Below are positions 31,741 through 44,002 of a stretch of DNA of 64,000 nt, piece after piece. The notes beneath the pieces were generated by a model that saw only the letters and a list, made by a program, of their open reading frames with translations, searched no databases and was not told the DNA's origin. The stretch's first letter is position 1. Every line of letters starts with the position of its first letter. A program made the translations under genes and the position numbers. This DNA comes from Tanypteryx hageni (lineage: Eukaryota; Arthropoda; Insecta; Odonata; Petaluridae): positions 192,332,370-192,396,369 of the forward strand of contig CM054115.1 in NCBI GenBank assembly GCA_028673005.1, written 5' to 3'.

Positions 31741-34004
31741 TAGTATCTATATTCTCTGTTGACCTATATTTGGGTAATGAGTTGCATACATAAATTCATG
31801 GGACCAATTTTGATCAAAAATTGTTGTCGAAAATTTATCATTGGATTGTAATGCAATTTCCCAAATCTACGAAATATCGACATAAAACCAGCCGACTTAA
31901 AAGAATACTCATCCCCTTTGAGAATGACATTTGCGGAACACTAGGAGACGGCAAAGAGGGATTGTTTCACGGGCGACTGTGCCATAGGATTAGGTGTCCT
32001 GGCGTATTCGGTGCACTCGAAAGGGCGACACAATTCGCACTACGATTGGGTCGTGCTGTCGCGATTATTTGATGACTCTCTATTTCGTCGCTAAGAAACA
32101 TCATGATACATTTTTTTAAATATCTCCAATGAACTGGAAATTTTTTCAAGATCCAGATTCAAAGCGAGTCATCATAAATAATTTTAATTTCGCGAATTTT
32201 ATTTCTGCCAATATTATTTAAATTAACCTTGCCACGATGTTGGTAGCAAGATTTACAACCCAGTCTTTATTTTTAACGACCTCATTAAACTCTCTCGGAA
32301 ATAATTTAGTGATAAATACTCGGCTCGTTACTTTGACCTTCAATGGCAGAGAGAAAATTTCGGAATATATTAAATATGGAAGAACTTTCAAAGTAGAGAA
32401 AAATGGACCTGGCTTTTTCTGTCCTTTCGCTTAAATTTCAAATTAATTAATTAACTACGGAGCCGAACAAAAAGATCTCGGATCCATAATAGGAATATCG
32501 TAAATTATTTGGAGTCGTTCTGCTTATGATGCTCGGCCGCCCTCCCTCTCAAGCGAAGGCAACAGCGAGGAAAATCCATGCGCACGGCCATTGTTAATTG
32601 CGCTAATTAACGTCAGAGGAAAGCGAGCGGACCCTCTCGGAAGCCCTTTCGGAGTCGATGGTGATATCTGCATATGGCACTTTGGTCCATCCTTTGCTTA
32701 AGTAATGGGGAGTGAATTCCATAATTTTTTAAACTATAATACAATTAGTCAATTTATCCCATAATTTTTTGCATATTTCTCAATACAATTTTTTTAATTA
32801 AATCCTTTCTTACTCAATGTTAAATTCAAATGAGAAATAATTTGTAACATTATATTGCGCGAAAGTGTAAAGTAAATAATAACGTGATGACAAAATCATC
32901 GCTATATCGGATGATTCTGTCTCTGTAAATGTCTGATTCCGCCAGCGCGACAGACGCATGCGCCGGCTGTGTGCAGCGAATGCTGCGACCGTCGCAGGCA
33001 GCGACGGTGGTTCAACAAGACCAGTGACAGCATGCAGCGGACTACTGCGTCAAACAATGTTGAGAGGGAATTCTTTTGAGCCTCCAGTTCATTCTGAGAA
33101 TTATTGCTCTAAGCATGAGATTCGCTGTAGTTCTTCACATTTAAGAGGAAGAAGAACGGGACGAATAAATTATTCGTCTGATTTCTTTAATAAATATGTA
33201 TCATTTTTGGCTCAGTCTCATTATATAAAAGAACATATATCTAATATATACGTTTTATTCGTTTACGTGCCACTTTTTCTATCCTATTGAGAGGCTATAT
33301 CATTTCACACGTTATCCTTCAAAATGACATCTTTGTAGTCCTTCTGAGTGCCGTCATATAAGCATTTGTGGAAAGACACAAATACTATTAACGCCATTTA
33401 TTCGTCGCGGCCAAATTTCTCACTCATTTTTCTCGATATAAAGCACACGTAGAAAACGGTCGCAACAGTGGCTGCAGGCTGACTGCTCAAAGCAGCAGTT
33501 ACAGCAGCCGACGTTTGCGACGAACCCTTTATTTGACACAGTGCGAAACTATCAATAGCTTTAGTGGCGTAGTTCTGAAAATATCGATGTATTTTGCAAC
33601 ATAAAGAACTAATTCAAAATTGTATTATCATCCATGACTGAAATCAAACTAACTATGGGATCCGCGGAATCTTCAGCCTCGCTCAGTCCACTTAGGACTA
33701 GTGGGGGGGAATCAAATTGTGCGCCCCTGGGAGGCTCCCTGTGTATTTAACAAAAAATATTTATTTGACATTTTAATCATCGTTTGATATTTTACGTATG
33801 CATGCAAAATTTCGTGTCTTATGAAAATCTTCTAACACCACTTGGTTATCATATTACATTAGATAAGTTTTGTAAATATATTTTTATTTAATATTAAAAA
33901 AAAAAATATTTATATTTTGAAACAGTTTTCACTTTATATATTTGAATCAATTCAAATAATTTATTTAATTTTTACCAGCCACATATACCTGAATTGCATT
34001 CTGA
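31741..34004. other. No recognisable gene
   Basis: It includes a GC-richer island at 32515-32700 with a GTTAATTGCGCTAATTAAC inverted motif (32592-32610). A pair of GC-rich segments at about 32945-33060 and 33455-33530 look like weak inverted relatives and could be ends of an unidentified element. A 110-codon frame at 32958-33290 has no domain that I recognise. Confidence 0.35.
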
Positions 34005-35395
34005 GAGAGCCGGAAACTGTTGCTCTGCTTATTGCTGAATCTTCTGAAGAAGAAATATTGGATTCAGAAGATGGGTCTCCGAAGACTTTCTAAATGAATC
34101 TGAACAAGAAACAAGCAGTGAGCAAGATGTTAGTGATCTGGATGATCAAACTACATGTCGTACGGAAAAACGCATCCTTATCGGTGAAGACAATGTTACG
34201 AAGTGGAGTTTAGAGAAACCCCGACGTAATATTAGAACCCCCGCACATATGCAAGGAAGATTTATAAATCCCTGTGGACTGCTTCAAAATTATCCATGAT
34301 AAGAAAATTTTAAAGATTATTTTTAATTTTACGAATATACAAATGTCAGAAGTTGCAGTAAAATTTTCGCAGGAAAGGAATGCAAAGCAAATAGATGAAA
34401 TGGAGATAAGTTGTCTTATAGGGCTTTTTTTATTTAGGAGCAAATAGATTTGGTCACCAAAAAATAAAATATTATTGTGATCGGAACGGATTAGGTGTGG
34501 AAATATTCTATGCATCCATACATAATCAACAATTTAAATAATTATTTTTTGACAATGCAAACGACAGGGCAGTTAGGCAAGAAACCGATAAAATAGCGGC
34601 CTTTCGGGATGTTTTTAATTGATCATTCGCAAATTTCAAGGCTAATACAATAAGAGAGTTTGCGACTGTGGATGAGCAATTGGTTGCTTTTCGAGGCAAG
34701 TGTTCTTTCCTTCAGTATATGCCAAGTAAACCAGCTAAATACGGGATAAAAATATTCGCACTTGTTGATAAATGCGTTTACTATACTCTGAATTTAGAGG
34801 TATATGTTGGCACTCAGCCTCAAGGGCCATATAATCTAGACAATAGCCCAAAGGAGGTCGTATAACGCCTTGTTGTTTCACTTTTGAGGACGGGAATGAG
34901 CCTAGCCGCTGACAATTGGTTTGTAAGCTTGCCGCTTGTAGAGGGTTGGCTGAAAAATATAATTATGCTAGTGGGAACTGTTTGAAAAAATAAGAGGGAA
35001 CTAACACCGCAGATTGTAAATGCGAAGGGCAAAGAAGTGTACAGTAGCATGTTTGCATTCAGAAATAACATTACTCTTGTATCATATATCCCTGAAAAGG
35101 TAAAAATGTCTTTGTGCTATCGACTATGCATAACGAAGTTAGCATAGATATCTCAACTGGGGAAAAAGAAAGCCAGAAATGCTAACATTTTTTAATTCGA
35201 CGAAAGGCGGTGTTGATACGGTTGACAGCACGATCGCAGGAGAAGAAGAAAAAGGAAATAGCGGAAGATGTGTAGTTTGTCCAAGAAATAAAGTTATTAA
35301 AACAAAATTTTATTGTGAATCTTTTGAAAGACGTATGTGAGCTAACCATATAATAAAAATTAGCCCGAATTGTTCTAAAAACAAAAAAAAAATTG
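34005..35395 (+). pseudogene. piggyBac transposase P3, nearly full span, decayed
   Basis: Readable in family order across several frames. First come an acidic N-terminal stretch (EEILDSEDGS) and TKWSLEKPRRN. Then DKIAAFRDVFN is followed by the first catalytic block, TVDEQLVAFRGKCSFLQY and KPAKYGIKIFALVDKC (34650-34770). The second block, LRTGMSLAADNWFVSLPL (34880-34940), is followed by LVSYIPEK and the GGVDTVDS block at about 35205-35228. The cysteine-rich tail, CVVCPRNKVIKTKFYC, follows almost directly, so about 100 residues are missing between them by internal deletion. Stops and shifts are frequent. It is distinct from P1 and P2. Confidence 0.85.
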
Positions 35396-35766
35396 AAAAA
35401 TTGTTTGTTTCAATTACCTAAATAAATTAAAAAATGCTTTTTTATGTTATATAAAAAATATACAAAAAGAACTGTTTTAATTAACAGATTATCCCTGTTA
35501 TTCCAAAAATACTTAAACAATCAAAAAAGGAATATTTAAGAGGCAAAAATGCAAATAAATTCGAAAAAAAACGGTGGTGAGTCAGAGATATCCCCCACGA
35601 TACTGAGCACCAATTTCAGATAGAGAGAGAGGGGGGGGCAGTCCGACTTCCACAGGAACACAAATTCCATTTCAAAAGTTTTGCGAATTTGGGAGACCCT
35701 AACACCGCCATGCCATTTCCTCGAAACTTCACAGACTACGCGTTTGAACTCGACAAGCTCCGTTGC
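35396..35766. other. AT-rich, with a GA/G run
   Basis: A short GAGAGA then G-run is at about 35620-35638. No gene seen. Confidence 0.45.
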
Positions 35767-36010
35767 CATGGTTCACTCTCTCTTTCTCCCTTTATCCCCC
35801 TTTCTCTTCCTTATTCATCATTCTCCTCTCCTTTCTCGCATTTTCCACTCTCCCTACATTCACCTCAACCCCCTTCCTATCTCCTTATTCCGTTCCCTTT
35901 CCTCCCTCAACTGTGATATTACCCCCCCTCTCTACACTCCCACCCCTCTTGCGCCTCTTCTCCTCTCCCTCCCCTCTTCCCCTTCCCCTCTCTCCACACC
36001 ACCAACCACA
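35767..36010. repeat. Pyrimidine-rich low-complexity tract
   Basis: C/T-biased with CTCTCC, CCCTCT and TTCCCC words. The long open frames across it on both strands are composition artefacts rich in Ser, Pro and Leu. Confidence 0.8.
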
Positions 36011-37109
36011 CCCCATGCCACTGTGGGGTCGGAGGGTGTTTGTCACGCCGTCACGATCTCCGTCCACGGCGAGTGGATTCACGGGAGGTAAAGGCGATGA
36101 GCGTTCATAATTTATAGCGATTGGGAACAAAGGCGTCAAACACACTCGGGGGCAGGTAGCCTAGTGGAGGACCAAAGCGAAAATTATAAGGGAGAAATTA
36201 TCCATATGCGGAGGATAGGTAATATCGGAACGACGGCGGATTAGATAGAATGCGCGATTGGCCGTTTAGAAACACAGTAATGTCTCAAATGCGCGTAACT
36301 TATTCCGCGGGCGTTGGTAGGCGGCGAGCCGTATACGGTTCATTTAATCCTTTGTTCTTTGCCTCGCGCTGGTTAGTAATGTCACCGCCAGAGGCTGCTG
36401 CCTCCGGAACGGAGCCAAACAATGGAAGGTGAGTAGTCTGTTGGTCGCTGTGACGGAATTTATCGGCAGTTATGTCGGGTCGGCGGCAGTGTGACATGTC
36501 AAACGCTGCGCCGATTCCTTGGGTAAGTTCAATGGGTTTGGGACCGGGGATGAGGGTAGAGGTTGAGGAAGCGAGGGAATAGGGGAAGAATGGGAGGGGT
36601 TTATGATTCCAGAGGGGCCGAAGGGGAGGGAGGGGATGATGGTTCAAGAGGTGGCGAACGGGCGGGAACCGTGGGAACGTTTAATTATAGAATATAATTC
36701 ACAGAGTGAGTATTTATAATTAATGTCAAGTTTACAAAAAAATCTAATGTGGCCACCACATGACTTTCTCCATATCTGTAATATTAAAAAAAATCCAAAT
36801 GGTTACATTTTAATAAATATATTAAGAAACCGCGAAAATTTTAGACTTTACAAAGAACATAAATAAACTCAAACCATAGCCTTCTGGTATTGGATGCTCC
36901 AATAATTAAGAAAAGAAAAAGGGGCGTTACTAAGACGTAACTAGGCGTCAATTGATAACAATAGTCGTCGGTAGGTGGCGTGGTGGTGGCAGCTAAAAAT
37001 ATAAGATATCTCTTAAACATTACATTAATACTGGAAAATGTTCCAAACAATGATTGTAGACAATTAAAAGTTTGTACCCCTATTATTCCAACACATTTTT
37101 ACATTTATC
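36011..37109. other. GC-richer island with possible first exon, then AT-rich
   Basis: In 36250-36426 an ATG-initiated frame (MRDWPFRNTV...) runs into AATGGAAG/GTGAGT, a strong donor, within a GC-rich island spanning about 36020-36660. This could be a first exon, but the peptide is unrecognised and no partner exon was found. From 36700 to 37109 nothing is seen. Confidence 0.25.
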
Positions 37110-37379
37110 CAGTGGCGGATCCAAGGGAGGGGCGATGGGGGCGATCGCCCTCTTTTGGACGACCCCATTGCCATCCACTGGGTAGATTTTTAAATTCATT
37201 CCGCGCAACATTCTTTGTTTCTACACCGAAAATTAAGTCTGTATGACAAGGAAAAGAAAGGTTCTGATGGGGATAGGGATTTTCGAAATGTATGGTCGTC
37301 GGCAGAGGCGGAATCAAGAGGGCGGAGTGGCAATTGGGGAGATCGCCCTCTCCTTGGGAAGTTTCTGGATCCGATCCTG
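37110..37379 (+). mobile_element. hAT-type MITE, 270 bp, copy 2
   Basis: It starts CAGTGGCGGATCCAAGGG and ends GGATCCGATCCTG, between perfect 8-bp duplications CATTTATC (37102-37109 and 37380-37387). It is the same length as the copy at 26971-27240 and in the opposite orientation. Its ends resemble those of the 5.7-kb hAT at 55231-60975 (CAGTGGTGGATCCAG). Confidence 0.92.
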
Positions 37380-37387
37380 CATTTATC

Positions 37388-39704
37388 AAATATAAAAACA
37401 AATATTTCAAAATAACGGATAAGTGACATGAGTAAACACTCACTTTCGTCCAACCGATTTTTACCCAAAACTAATCAGTTCTTGTGTTTTTTGTAGAAAT
37501 GTTAAATATAAAATTTCGGGTTGACCTGATTATATTATTATTATTATTTTATTTTTGAGCTAGAGCACCCACAAATCGCTATCACATACAGTCACACATC
37601 ATCTAGAAAATGGTCAAAACGTGTTCAGGGGACCTCAAAACGTGTATTTCCGTTGAAATTTCGAATCAATTTTTTCATGAAAACAATGTTTCCTCCAATA
37701 CTAAATATAGAGAATGTAAAAATATACCAATACTATTTATAAATTGTTATTTTCCTTCCAAATTCGGTAGGAAATATTATTTTCTCTTGACGAAATTAGC
37801 AGTAAGCCAAATTCTGATATTATTGTCTATCTTTAACTTTATCAGCTATAATTTCTTATTTTATACTTCATGCAATAGAAAAGGCTAAAATTGATACTTA
37901 TATGACTATGAATAACCAATTCGCGCTTTCACTATCTCTAATGTACTAATTAAACAAGTATGTGTGACGTACTTTAAGGAATTAACATGCGTCGTCCGCG
38001 TTACTCTTAGAAGGGTTCGAGTTTAGGAATTTATATTTATATTTCCATTTAAGTAAGAGCTGTGACTGAGAAATTTTACCAAAGTATCTTCATCTTTTTT
38101 GGCACAAATTGTACACACCGAAAAGTAAAGCGCCTACAACATTTGTGCCAGAGAACAGTTAAGAGTGACAGATGAATTCACCGAATGCGATAAGCGCTTT
38201 TCATTTTAATAATGCGGGTAAAAATATTGTAACTAATGAGTTCGTATTCTCAGTTAGATAAAGAAAAATAAAAGTTTTAGTGAAGAGTGAAATTAGAAAA
38301 AGACACCGAATTCATTTCACCCCGAGGAGATGGAGACGGATTAAGCCGTATAATTGTAAATACGCTGTTTTTGTCTTCTTGTTTAAGATCGTGAAAGTTA
38401 TGCTCTAGTCATAAACGAGTGGTGACTTTCGTGATATTTAGACCCTTTCTATGGGACCTCATCGCTGAAGTGTATCCATGGCACTGATCTTCCCTGCTTA
38501 CAAGGAAAATGAGAAACTTGATACAAATATTTCAACATATGTTTTCTCCTAAAATATTCAGCTTCATTCGTTTTGCATTTAATGAAATGCAAGCAGTTCT
38601 GAAATTAAAGGTTATAAAGACTATATCCTGAAGCCGATGGTTTGTATGCATACGTTAGCAATACATTTTAAGTAAAATAATATTCAATATGAGTATTAAA
38701 ATTGTATTAAATCGATGAACTCTTTGAGATTTTTACACATGTTCCACCACAAGACATTTTGGTGGACCAGTGAAAACTCTCCTACAATATGTGGCGCAAA
38801 CCAGGTAATAAAATTTTTCATTGGAAATTTAAAAAAATACACTTTTCATATAATTATTGAAGACTTTGGACATTTATCGATACACAAGTGAATGTACACC
38901 GATGCAAAAATATATGTAAATCAATCCGTTAAGATCAACTATTGCTAATTTATAAATGTCACTTTATGATGACTGCAAAGCTTAAGATACAACATTCGAC
39001 GGATATGGATCAGAGGCTTTCGATCATGGCAGCTGCTCCGGACGAAGGAAAAGAATGGGGAGAGTTGCACTACCACCCCACCGTACGTAAATTGGCCACA
39101 ATGGGAAAAAATTGTATTATCCATACAAATATATAAATAGGCTACCGTACGCTGATATTAAATCATTGAAAATTATTAATTATATATAAGGAATATCTCA
39201 TAAAATTGATGATGCATATTGCTAGTTAATCCATTATGCGATGATCAACGAGAAAATTCTAACTTTAACGTATTTTTAATTCCACAAAAACTGTGCAATA
39301 ATAACAGTGACACCAATCTTTCAAAGACCGAAAGCATAGAAAAAATTCGCCCATGGAAGTCCTCAATGTCAATAGGATTTTCACCAAGCAGCGAATTCTA
39401 TCCTTTTCTCTGAATTGTTAAAGATAACACTACCAGCTTTGCTAACCGAAATATTTTATTCTCTCATCCTTCGTAAACCTGCGAGTGCTTGGTTTAACAT
39501 TAGACAGAACTTCAAAGGATCGCCGGTACTCTTTCACGAAAGCGCATGAGGAGGATGTTGACCAAAATCACGCCAAGGCAATTAAGTATCCAAGAGGGCC
39601 TGTGGAAGCCCCTTGTTCCATTGTTGACAAGGGAGGATAAGCGATCGAGAACTCTTCCGAGAGTGGAAAGAAGTGTCCTATTGGGTTCAAGGGAGGGGAT
39701 AATG
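37388..39704. other. No recognisable gene
   Basis: AT-rich with scattered open frames under 95 codons. No domain or repeat structure seen. Confidence 0.45.
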
Positions 39705-40016
39705 GCAAGAGGAAGAGAGGGGGACAGGAGGTAAGGAGGAGAAGGGAAAGAAGGAGGAGAAGGGAGTGAAGGAGGAGAAGGGAGTGAAGGAGGAGAAGGG
39801 AGTGAAGGAGGAGAAGAGAGTGAGAGAGGGAAGGAGGAGAACGGAGTGAGGGAGGAGAAGGGAGGAGAAGGGAGGGAGGGAGGAGAAGAGAGAGAGGGAG
39901 GAGAAGGGAGGGAGGGAAGTGAAGGGTGGGAGGGAGGAGAAGGGAGGGAGGGAGGAGAAGGGAGGGAGGGAGGAGAAGGGAGGGAGGGAGGAGAAGGGAG
40001 GGAGGGATGGAGAAGA
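39705..40016. repeat. Purine-rich minisatellite, about 18-bp unit
   Basis: Units of the form AGGAGGAGAAGGGAGTGA pass into AGAAGGGAGGGAGGGAGG. The open frame on the minus strand (repeating Ser-Leu-Pro-Pro-Phe) is an artefact. Confidence 0.9.
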
Positions 40017-40089
40017 GATAGATAGATAGATAGATAATCGTCTTATTCGGGCGAAATTTAGACCATAAGGTCCATTCTTACATTTAACC
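40017..40089 (-). mobile_element. 3' terminus of LINE C, extremely truncated
   Basis: On the minus strand it reads ATGGACCTTATGGTCTAAAT then TTCGCCCGAATAAGACGATT, ending in (TATC)n at 40017-40036. The same terminus is at 54029-54100. It is embedded between two purine-rich tracts. Confidence 0.8.
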
Positions 40090-40400
40090 ATTTAATGGGG
40101 GATAGGAAGGGAGGGAGGGAAGAGAAGGGAGGATGGAGAAGAGAGGGAGAATGGGGGATAGGAAGGAAGGGAGGTGAACGCGAGAGATCCTGGAAGTTGG
40201 GTCGTGTGGGCGGATAGAAGGAAATGGGTGAAAGATTTGAGGTGAGTGGGCGAGTTTGTGGAAGTAATGGGTGGGTGGAGAGGGAGTAGGTGACATAGAG
40301 TGAGGGAGAGAGACGGAGGAAGAGAGAGGGAGAGGGAATGAATGGAGAGGGGAGAGAAGGAAAATTTTGGAGGAGAGATGGAGCTGGGTGGTGCAGAGGA
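40090..40400. repeat. Purine-rich low-complexity tract
   Basis: G/A-biased, with GGGAGG, GAGAGGGAG and GGAAGG words. It continues the minisatellite on the other side of the LINE C terminus. Confidence 0.75.
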
Positions 40401-42714
40401 ATTGCAGTGGTATTTGAGTTCGTATTTTTTTGTCCTCTCACTAAACAACGTTAAAATCAGATCGATGGTAAGATCTGATCGACAAAATGTATCAACGTTT
40501 CGCTGCAATATACTAAGCGGACTTAGCGCAGTATTTAGATCAGTGGGATGCACTAAAACATCTCCTGCTGAACTTGGCAAGGATGGAGTGACTATTGCCG
40601 CATACCATTATGATACATCCAACACAAATGCTCTTAGAATTAAAGGTATGAATTATATGAATCAAATATTCCACAAAAGCAAGAGGCTTTCATATCTTGC
40701 GACTAAAATTATGTTGAGAATTATCTGATATAGATCGTTTTTGGTGAAATAGAAAATGTAAATAATTTACAAAAATCATACGCTCCTTATTCTTCCTGCT
40801 TCCTACTTACGGCAACAATCTCGATTCGTATACTATGATAGCATAGTGATGCATTACCTTGATTTATCTGAATTTTGAAGAAGAGTGGCTTAAGACATCA
40901 TCGCGGTCCTTAAAGGGAAAGGACGGAAATCTATGAAAAAATCACGTTGTAAAGGCGGAAGTGCTTCGGTATTAATACACATTAAGATTCCCGATATCCA
41001 CCTGGGTTCATGTAATTGAAAAATACCTATATATCTCGTCTTATTTGAAAATTAGGCTCCTTTTAAGGTGCAAGCGATATATTGTAAGCATTTGTCGGGA
41101 TAAAGATTCCCAGGAGTGTATGGCGCCATAAACGAGTGAGCTGACGTGATTGCGCCCTTTAAGGAGCTGAGCTAAGCCCATGGGTCGTATTTCTTTAATT
41201 TCGATGGTGGGATGGACATTTAACAACTCTCGTATTATGAGGAAACCCTTTTCTTAACAAGGGGCGTGTTGCAATGGCATTCGTTTGGCGGAGTGCAAAG
41301 AGGTAGTAAGATCGGAGAGAAAGACAGTAAGAGGGAAGTTTTGGAAGAAGAGAGAGAGGTTAGGAATAAAAGCAGAAGAGGAGGAGGGGACAAAAGGAAG
41401 AGGAAAAAGGAGAGGATTTCTTCTTCTACCTCCATCCCCTTAACTCGTTTGCCCCCACCCCTCAACCCTTAAAGGGTCTCCTCCGAACCAATTCTCCCTC
41501 CACTCACATTTCTATAGGTGAATTTGGGCACTCAGTCTTGGCTCGTTGATTTTCCCGTCGTTTTAAACGAGCTTGTTTCGGTCTGTGGTCCCCTAAAAAG
41601 TCCATTTCTTCCGCTATTTTGATTCTAGGAACTTTGTCGGATAATTTATTATGCTGGAATAGATTTTTTCCCCGCTATATTAATTTTCAACTTATTTTTA
41701 ATTTATTCTTCGTATTGTTATTCTAATAAATTCTTCGTTTGTAAAAACAAGCCTAGAAAAAACTTTCGCCCCTCAAGTTCCTTGTAAGAAAAATTTCTTA
41801 AAGAGTTATTTTTTAAAACGGTGTGATGTCTATTAAGTCTGCATATGTTTTGATTTGGAAATCTATTGCCTTTTCTTTCATTTGAAGCGATCATCTGTCT
41901 GCGGTTGATCAGTGACATTCCCTCCCCAGATACTTTCCAATATGTGTAATTGCACGTATATGCGCTTATGAAGGCATGGCACTGACAGAAATCTAGAGAG
42001 AATGAGTGATTTTGAGCGTTATAAAATAAATTCAAGTAACCATCGCTCGTTTGCGACGCCGTTAGTTTCCCTAGGATGTGTTAAGGAATTTGTGGATGCC
42101 CGAGGGCAAGATTGGGACCAACGGGGCGGACAGGTGGGCGCGGGAATCCGGTGAATTCTCCAACTAACCGGAACCGTTCGCCATTATTTCACTCGTTTGG
42201 CTAACAAATATCCCTTCGGTTTTCACTGTCAGAATATTCGCACTCTTCCATCTACCTCGTATTAAGCGAGCCCGAATATACCGCAGTTTCTATTTCATTG
42301 ACAATTTTACCTCTGGTATTCCCCACTTAAGTTTAATCTTTGTTCTTTTTGACTTTTTGTCAGAAGGTGACAGACCTAAAAACGGGTGGGTTTCTCCTTT
42401 TTCATATCCTGCGAACAGACGACGCGTGTTCCGGAGGTATCTTATTGGACTCGATCATTGAGTCAACCGGAAAAGAGAGACCCCCGGATCGGCCGCTGAT
42501 TATCCGGAGGAACCCCTGAGACTGATTCTTCGAAAGGGATTGCCCTGTGTTTGAGAGCATGAGAAGAACAGGATCTTGGGTAGGAAAGCGAACGGGACTT
42601 TGCGGTTCAAACTACGCAATTAGATTGTCGGATCAGTAATTTTTTCGAAATTGACTTTTTTGTTAAGCTCATTACAATGCCGTGGGAACAAATAGAAATA
42701 TATAATAATATCCA
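40401..42714. other. No recognisable gene
   Basis: Mixed composition. A GA-rich stretch is at about 41295-41420. A GC-richer stretch at about 42050-42560 has no recognisable coding or repeat content. Confidence 0.4.
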
Positions 42715-43000
42715 GCCTCACCTCCCTCTCTCTCCTTTCTCACACCCCTCCCTCTTCTTCCCCACCTCGCTTCCTCTCCTGTCCCACCTCTCTCCCTCTC
42801 CTGCACCACCTCCCTCCCTCTCAGGCCCCACCTCTCTCTCTCTCCTTCCCAACCTCTCTCCCTCTCCTGGACCATCTCCCTCACTCTCCTTCCCCACCTC
42901 CCTCCCCTCCTGCCCAACCTCCCTCCCTCTCCTTCCCCACCTCTCTCACTCTCCTGCACCACCTCCCTCCCTCTACTGCCCCACTCCCTTTCCTCCTCCT
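42715..43000. repeat. Pyrimidine-rich minisatellite, about 25-bp unit
   Basis: About ten units of the type CCACCTCCCTCCCTCTCCTG. The plus-strand frame across it reads as Pro/Ser/Leu repeats (for example SPAPPPSLS) and the minus strand as Arg/Gly/Glu repeats. Both are products of the repeat, not supported genes. Confidence 0.85.
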
Positions 43001-43159
43001 CCGCACCCGCCGCACTCATCATCCATCCGGCCCTCCCCCTCCAACCAAGACACCATGGTGCGTGTCCTAGAATGCCAATTTGCACTTCATTAGTGCCGCG
43101 CGGACAAGGAGGCGCCTGCGAAAAGGAGATAAGGCGATGTCTTTAGGAGGCTCAACTTC

Positions 43160-43479
43160 ATCCTCTCCTCCGCTCTTCATTTACTCTTCCCCACTCCCAT
43201 CTGCATTTCCCCCCAACTCACTCCACCATCCTCTCTCTGCCTCTTCCTATTTCAATCATCTCCTTTCATCCTCCACCTCTCATCTCACCTTCCTTGCTCT
43301 CACAATCCTTCTTTCTCTTTCCTTATTCTGCCTCTTCAATATCCCTCTCTCTCCTTCTACCTCCCTTTCCCCCTCCAGTCCTCCCCTCCTCCTCACCCTT
43401 CCCCATTTTCTCCTCTCACCCTTATCTACCTGCTCCTTCCCCTCTTCCATCCCTTCATTGAAATCATCAACAATGTGAC
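43160..43479. repeat. Pyrimidine-rich low-complexity tract
   Basis: C/T-biased without a clear period. It borders the LINE D 3' end. Confidence 0.7.
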
Positions 43480-43755
43480 ATTTATATTGTATTTAAAAAT
43501 GACAAGTGTTTAGGTGAATTTTTTAAATATATATTTTACTTATTTTTATCATCCCAACAAATTTCATGATAAATGCTTATTTATGTGTATGTAGTTACAT
43601 GTTTCTTATGATTTTATTTGTTTATATGTGTTAATCAAACCAATATTTGTAATAAATACGTTGTATTGTAAAATGCCAAGGGGTAAGCTGGAAGATGAGA
43701 CTTCCTAGACATAGTCTCGCCCCAAATTAAAGCCTAATCTAATCTAATCTCTATC
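43480..43755 (+). mobile_element. 3' end of a truncated LINE (D)
   Basis: An AT-rich 3' region ends with a conserved-looking block containing AAGGGGTAAGCTGGAAGATG and TAGTCTCGCCCC, followed by an (AATCT)n tail at about 43735-43751. No coding sequence remains. Confidence 0.55.
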
Positions 43756-43999
43756 TTCTCCTCGCACTCTTATATACCTCCACCATCCACCACTCCTCCC
43801 CCTTTTCCCTCTCTTCTTTCCATTCTCATTTTCTTCTTCCCGCCCTCCCCTCCTGCCTCCCTCCCTTCCTTCCTTCTTCCCTCCCTTCTTCCATTTCTCC
43901 CTCCCTTCCTTCTTCCCTACCTTCTTCAATTTCTCCCTCCCTTCCTTCCTCCCTTCCTCCCTCCCTTCCTCACTCACTTCCTCCTTCCCTTCCTCCCTA
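43756..43999. repeat. Pyrimidine-rich minisatellite
   Basis: CCTCCCTTCC and CTTCCCTCC units between the LINE D tail and the truncated start of LINE B. The minus-strand frame (Arg/Glu/Gly/Lys-rich) is an artefact. Confidence 0.8.
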
Positions 44000-44002
44000 A
44001 TG

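Noticed and set aside
35681..36110. Several overlapping open frames of 75-136 codons, Ser/Pro/Leu-rich
   Set aside because: They lie in a pyrimidine-rich tract that lacks stop codons by composition; no domain, all frames look alike.
39687..40580. Minus-strand open frames of 127-162 codons
   Set aside because: Produced by the GGGAGGA minisatellite (repeating Leu-Pro-Pro-Phe-Ser-Ser units) and its purine-rich extension.
42672..43093. Open frames of 137-138 codons on both strands
   Set aside because: Both are translations of the 25-bp minisatellite; no independent coding evidence.
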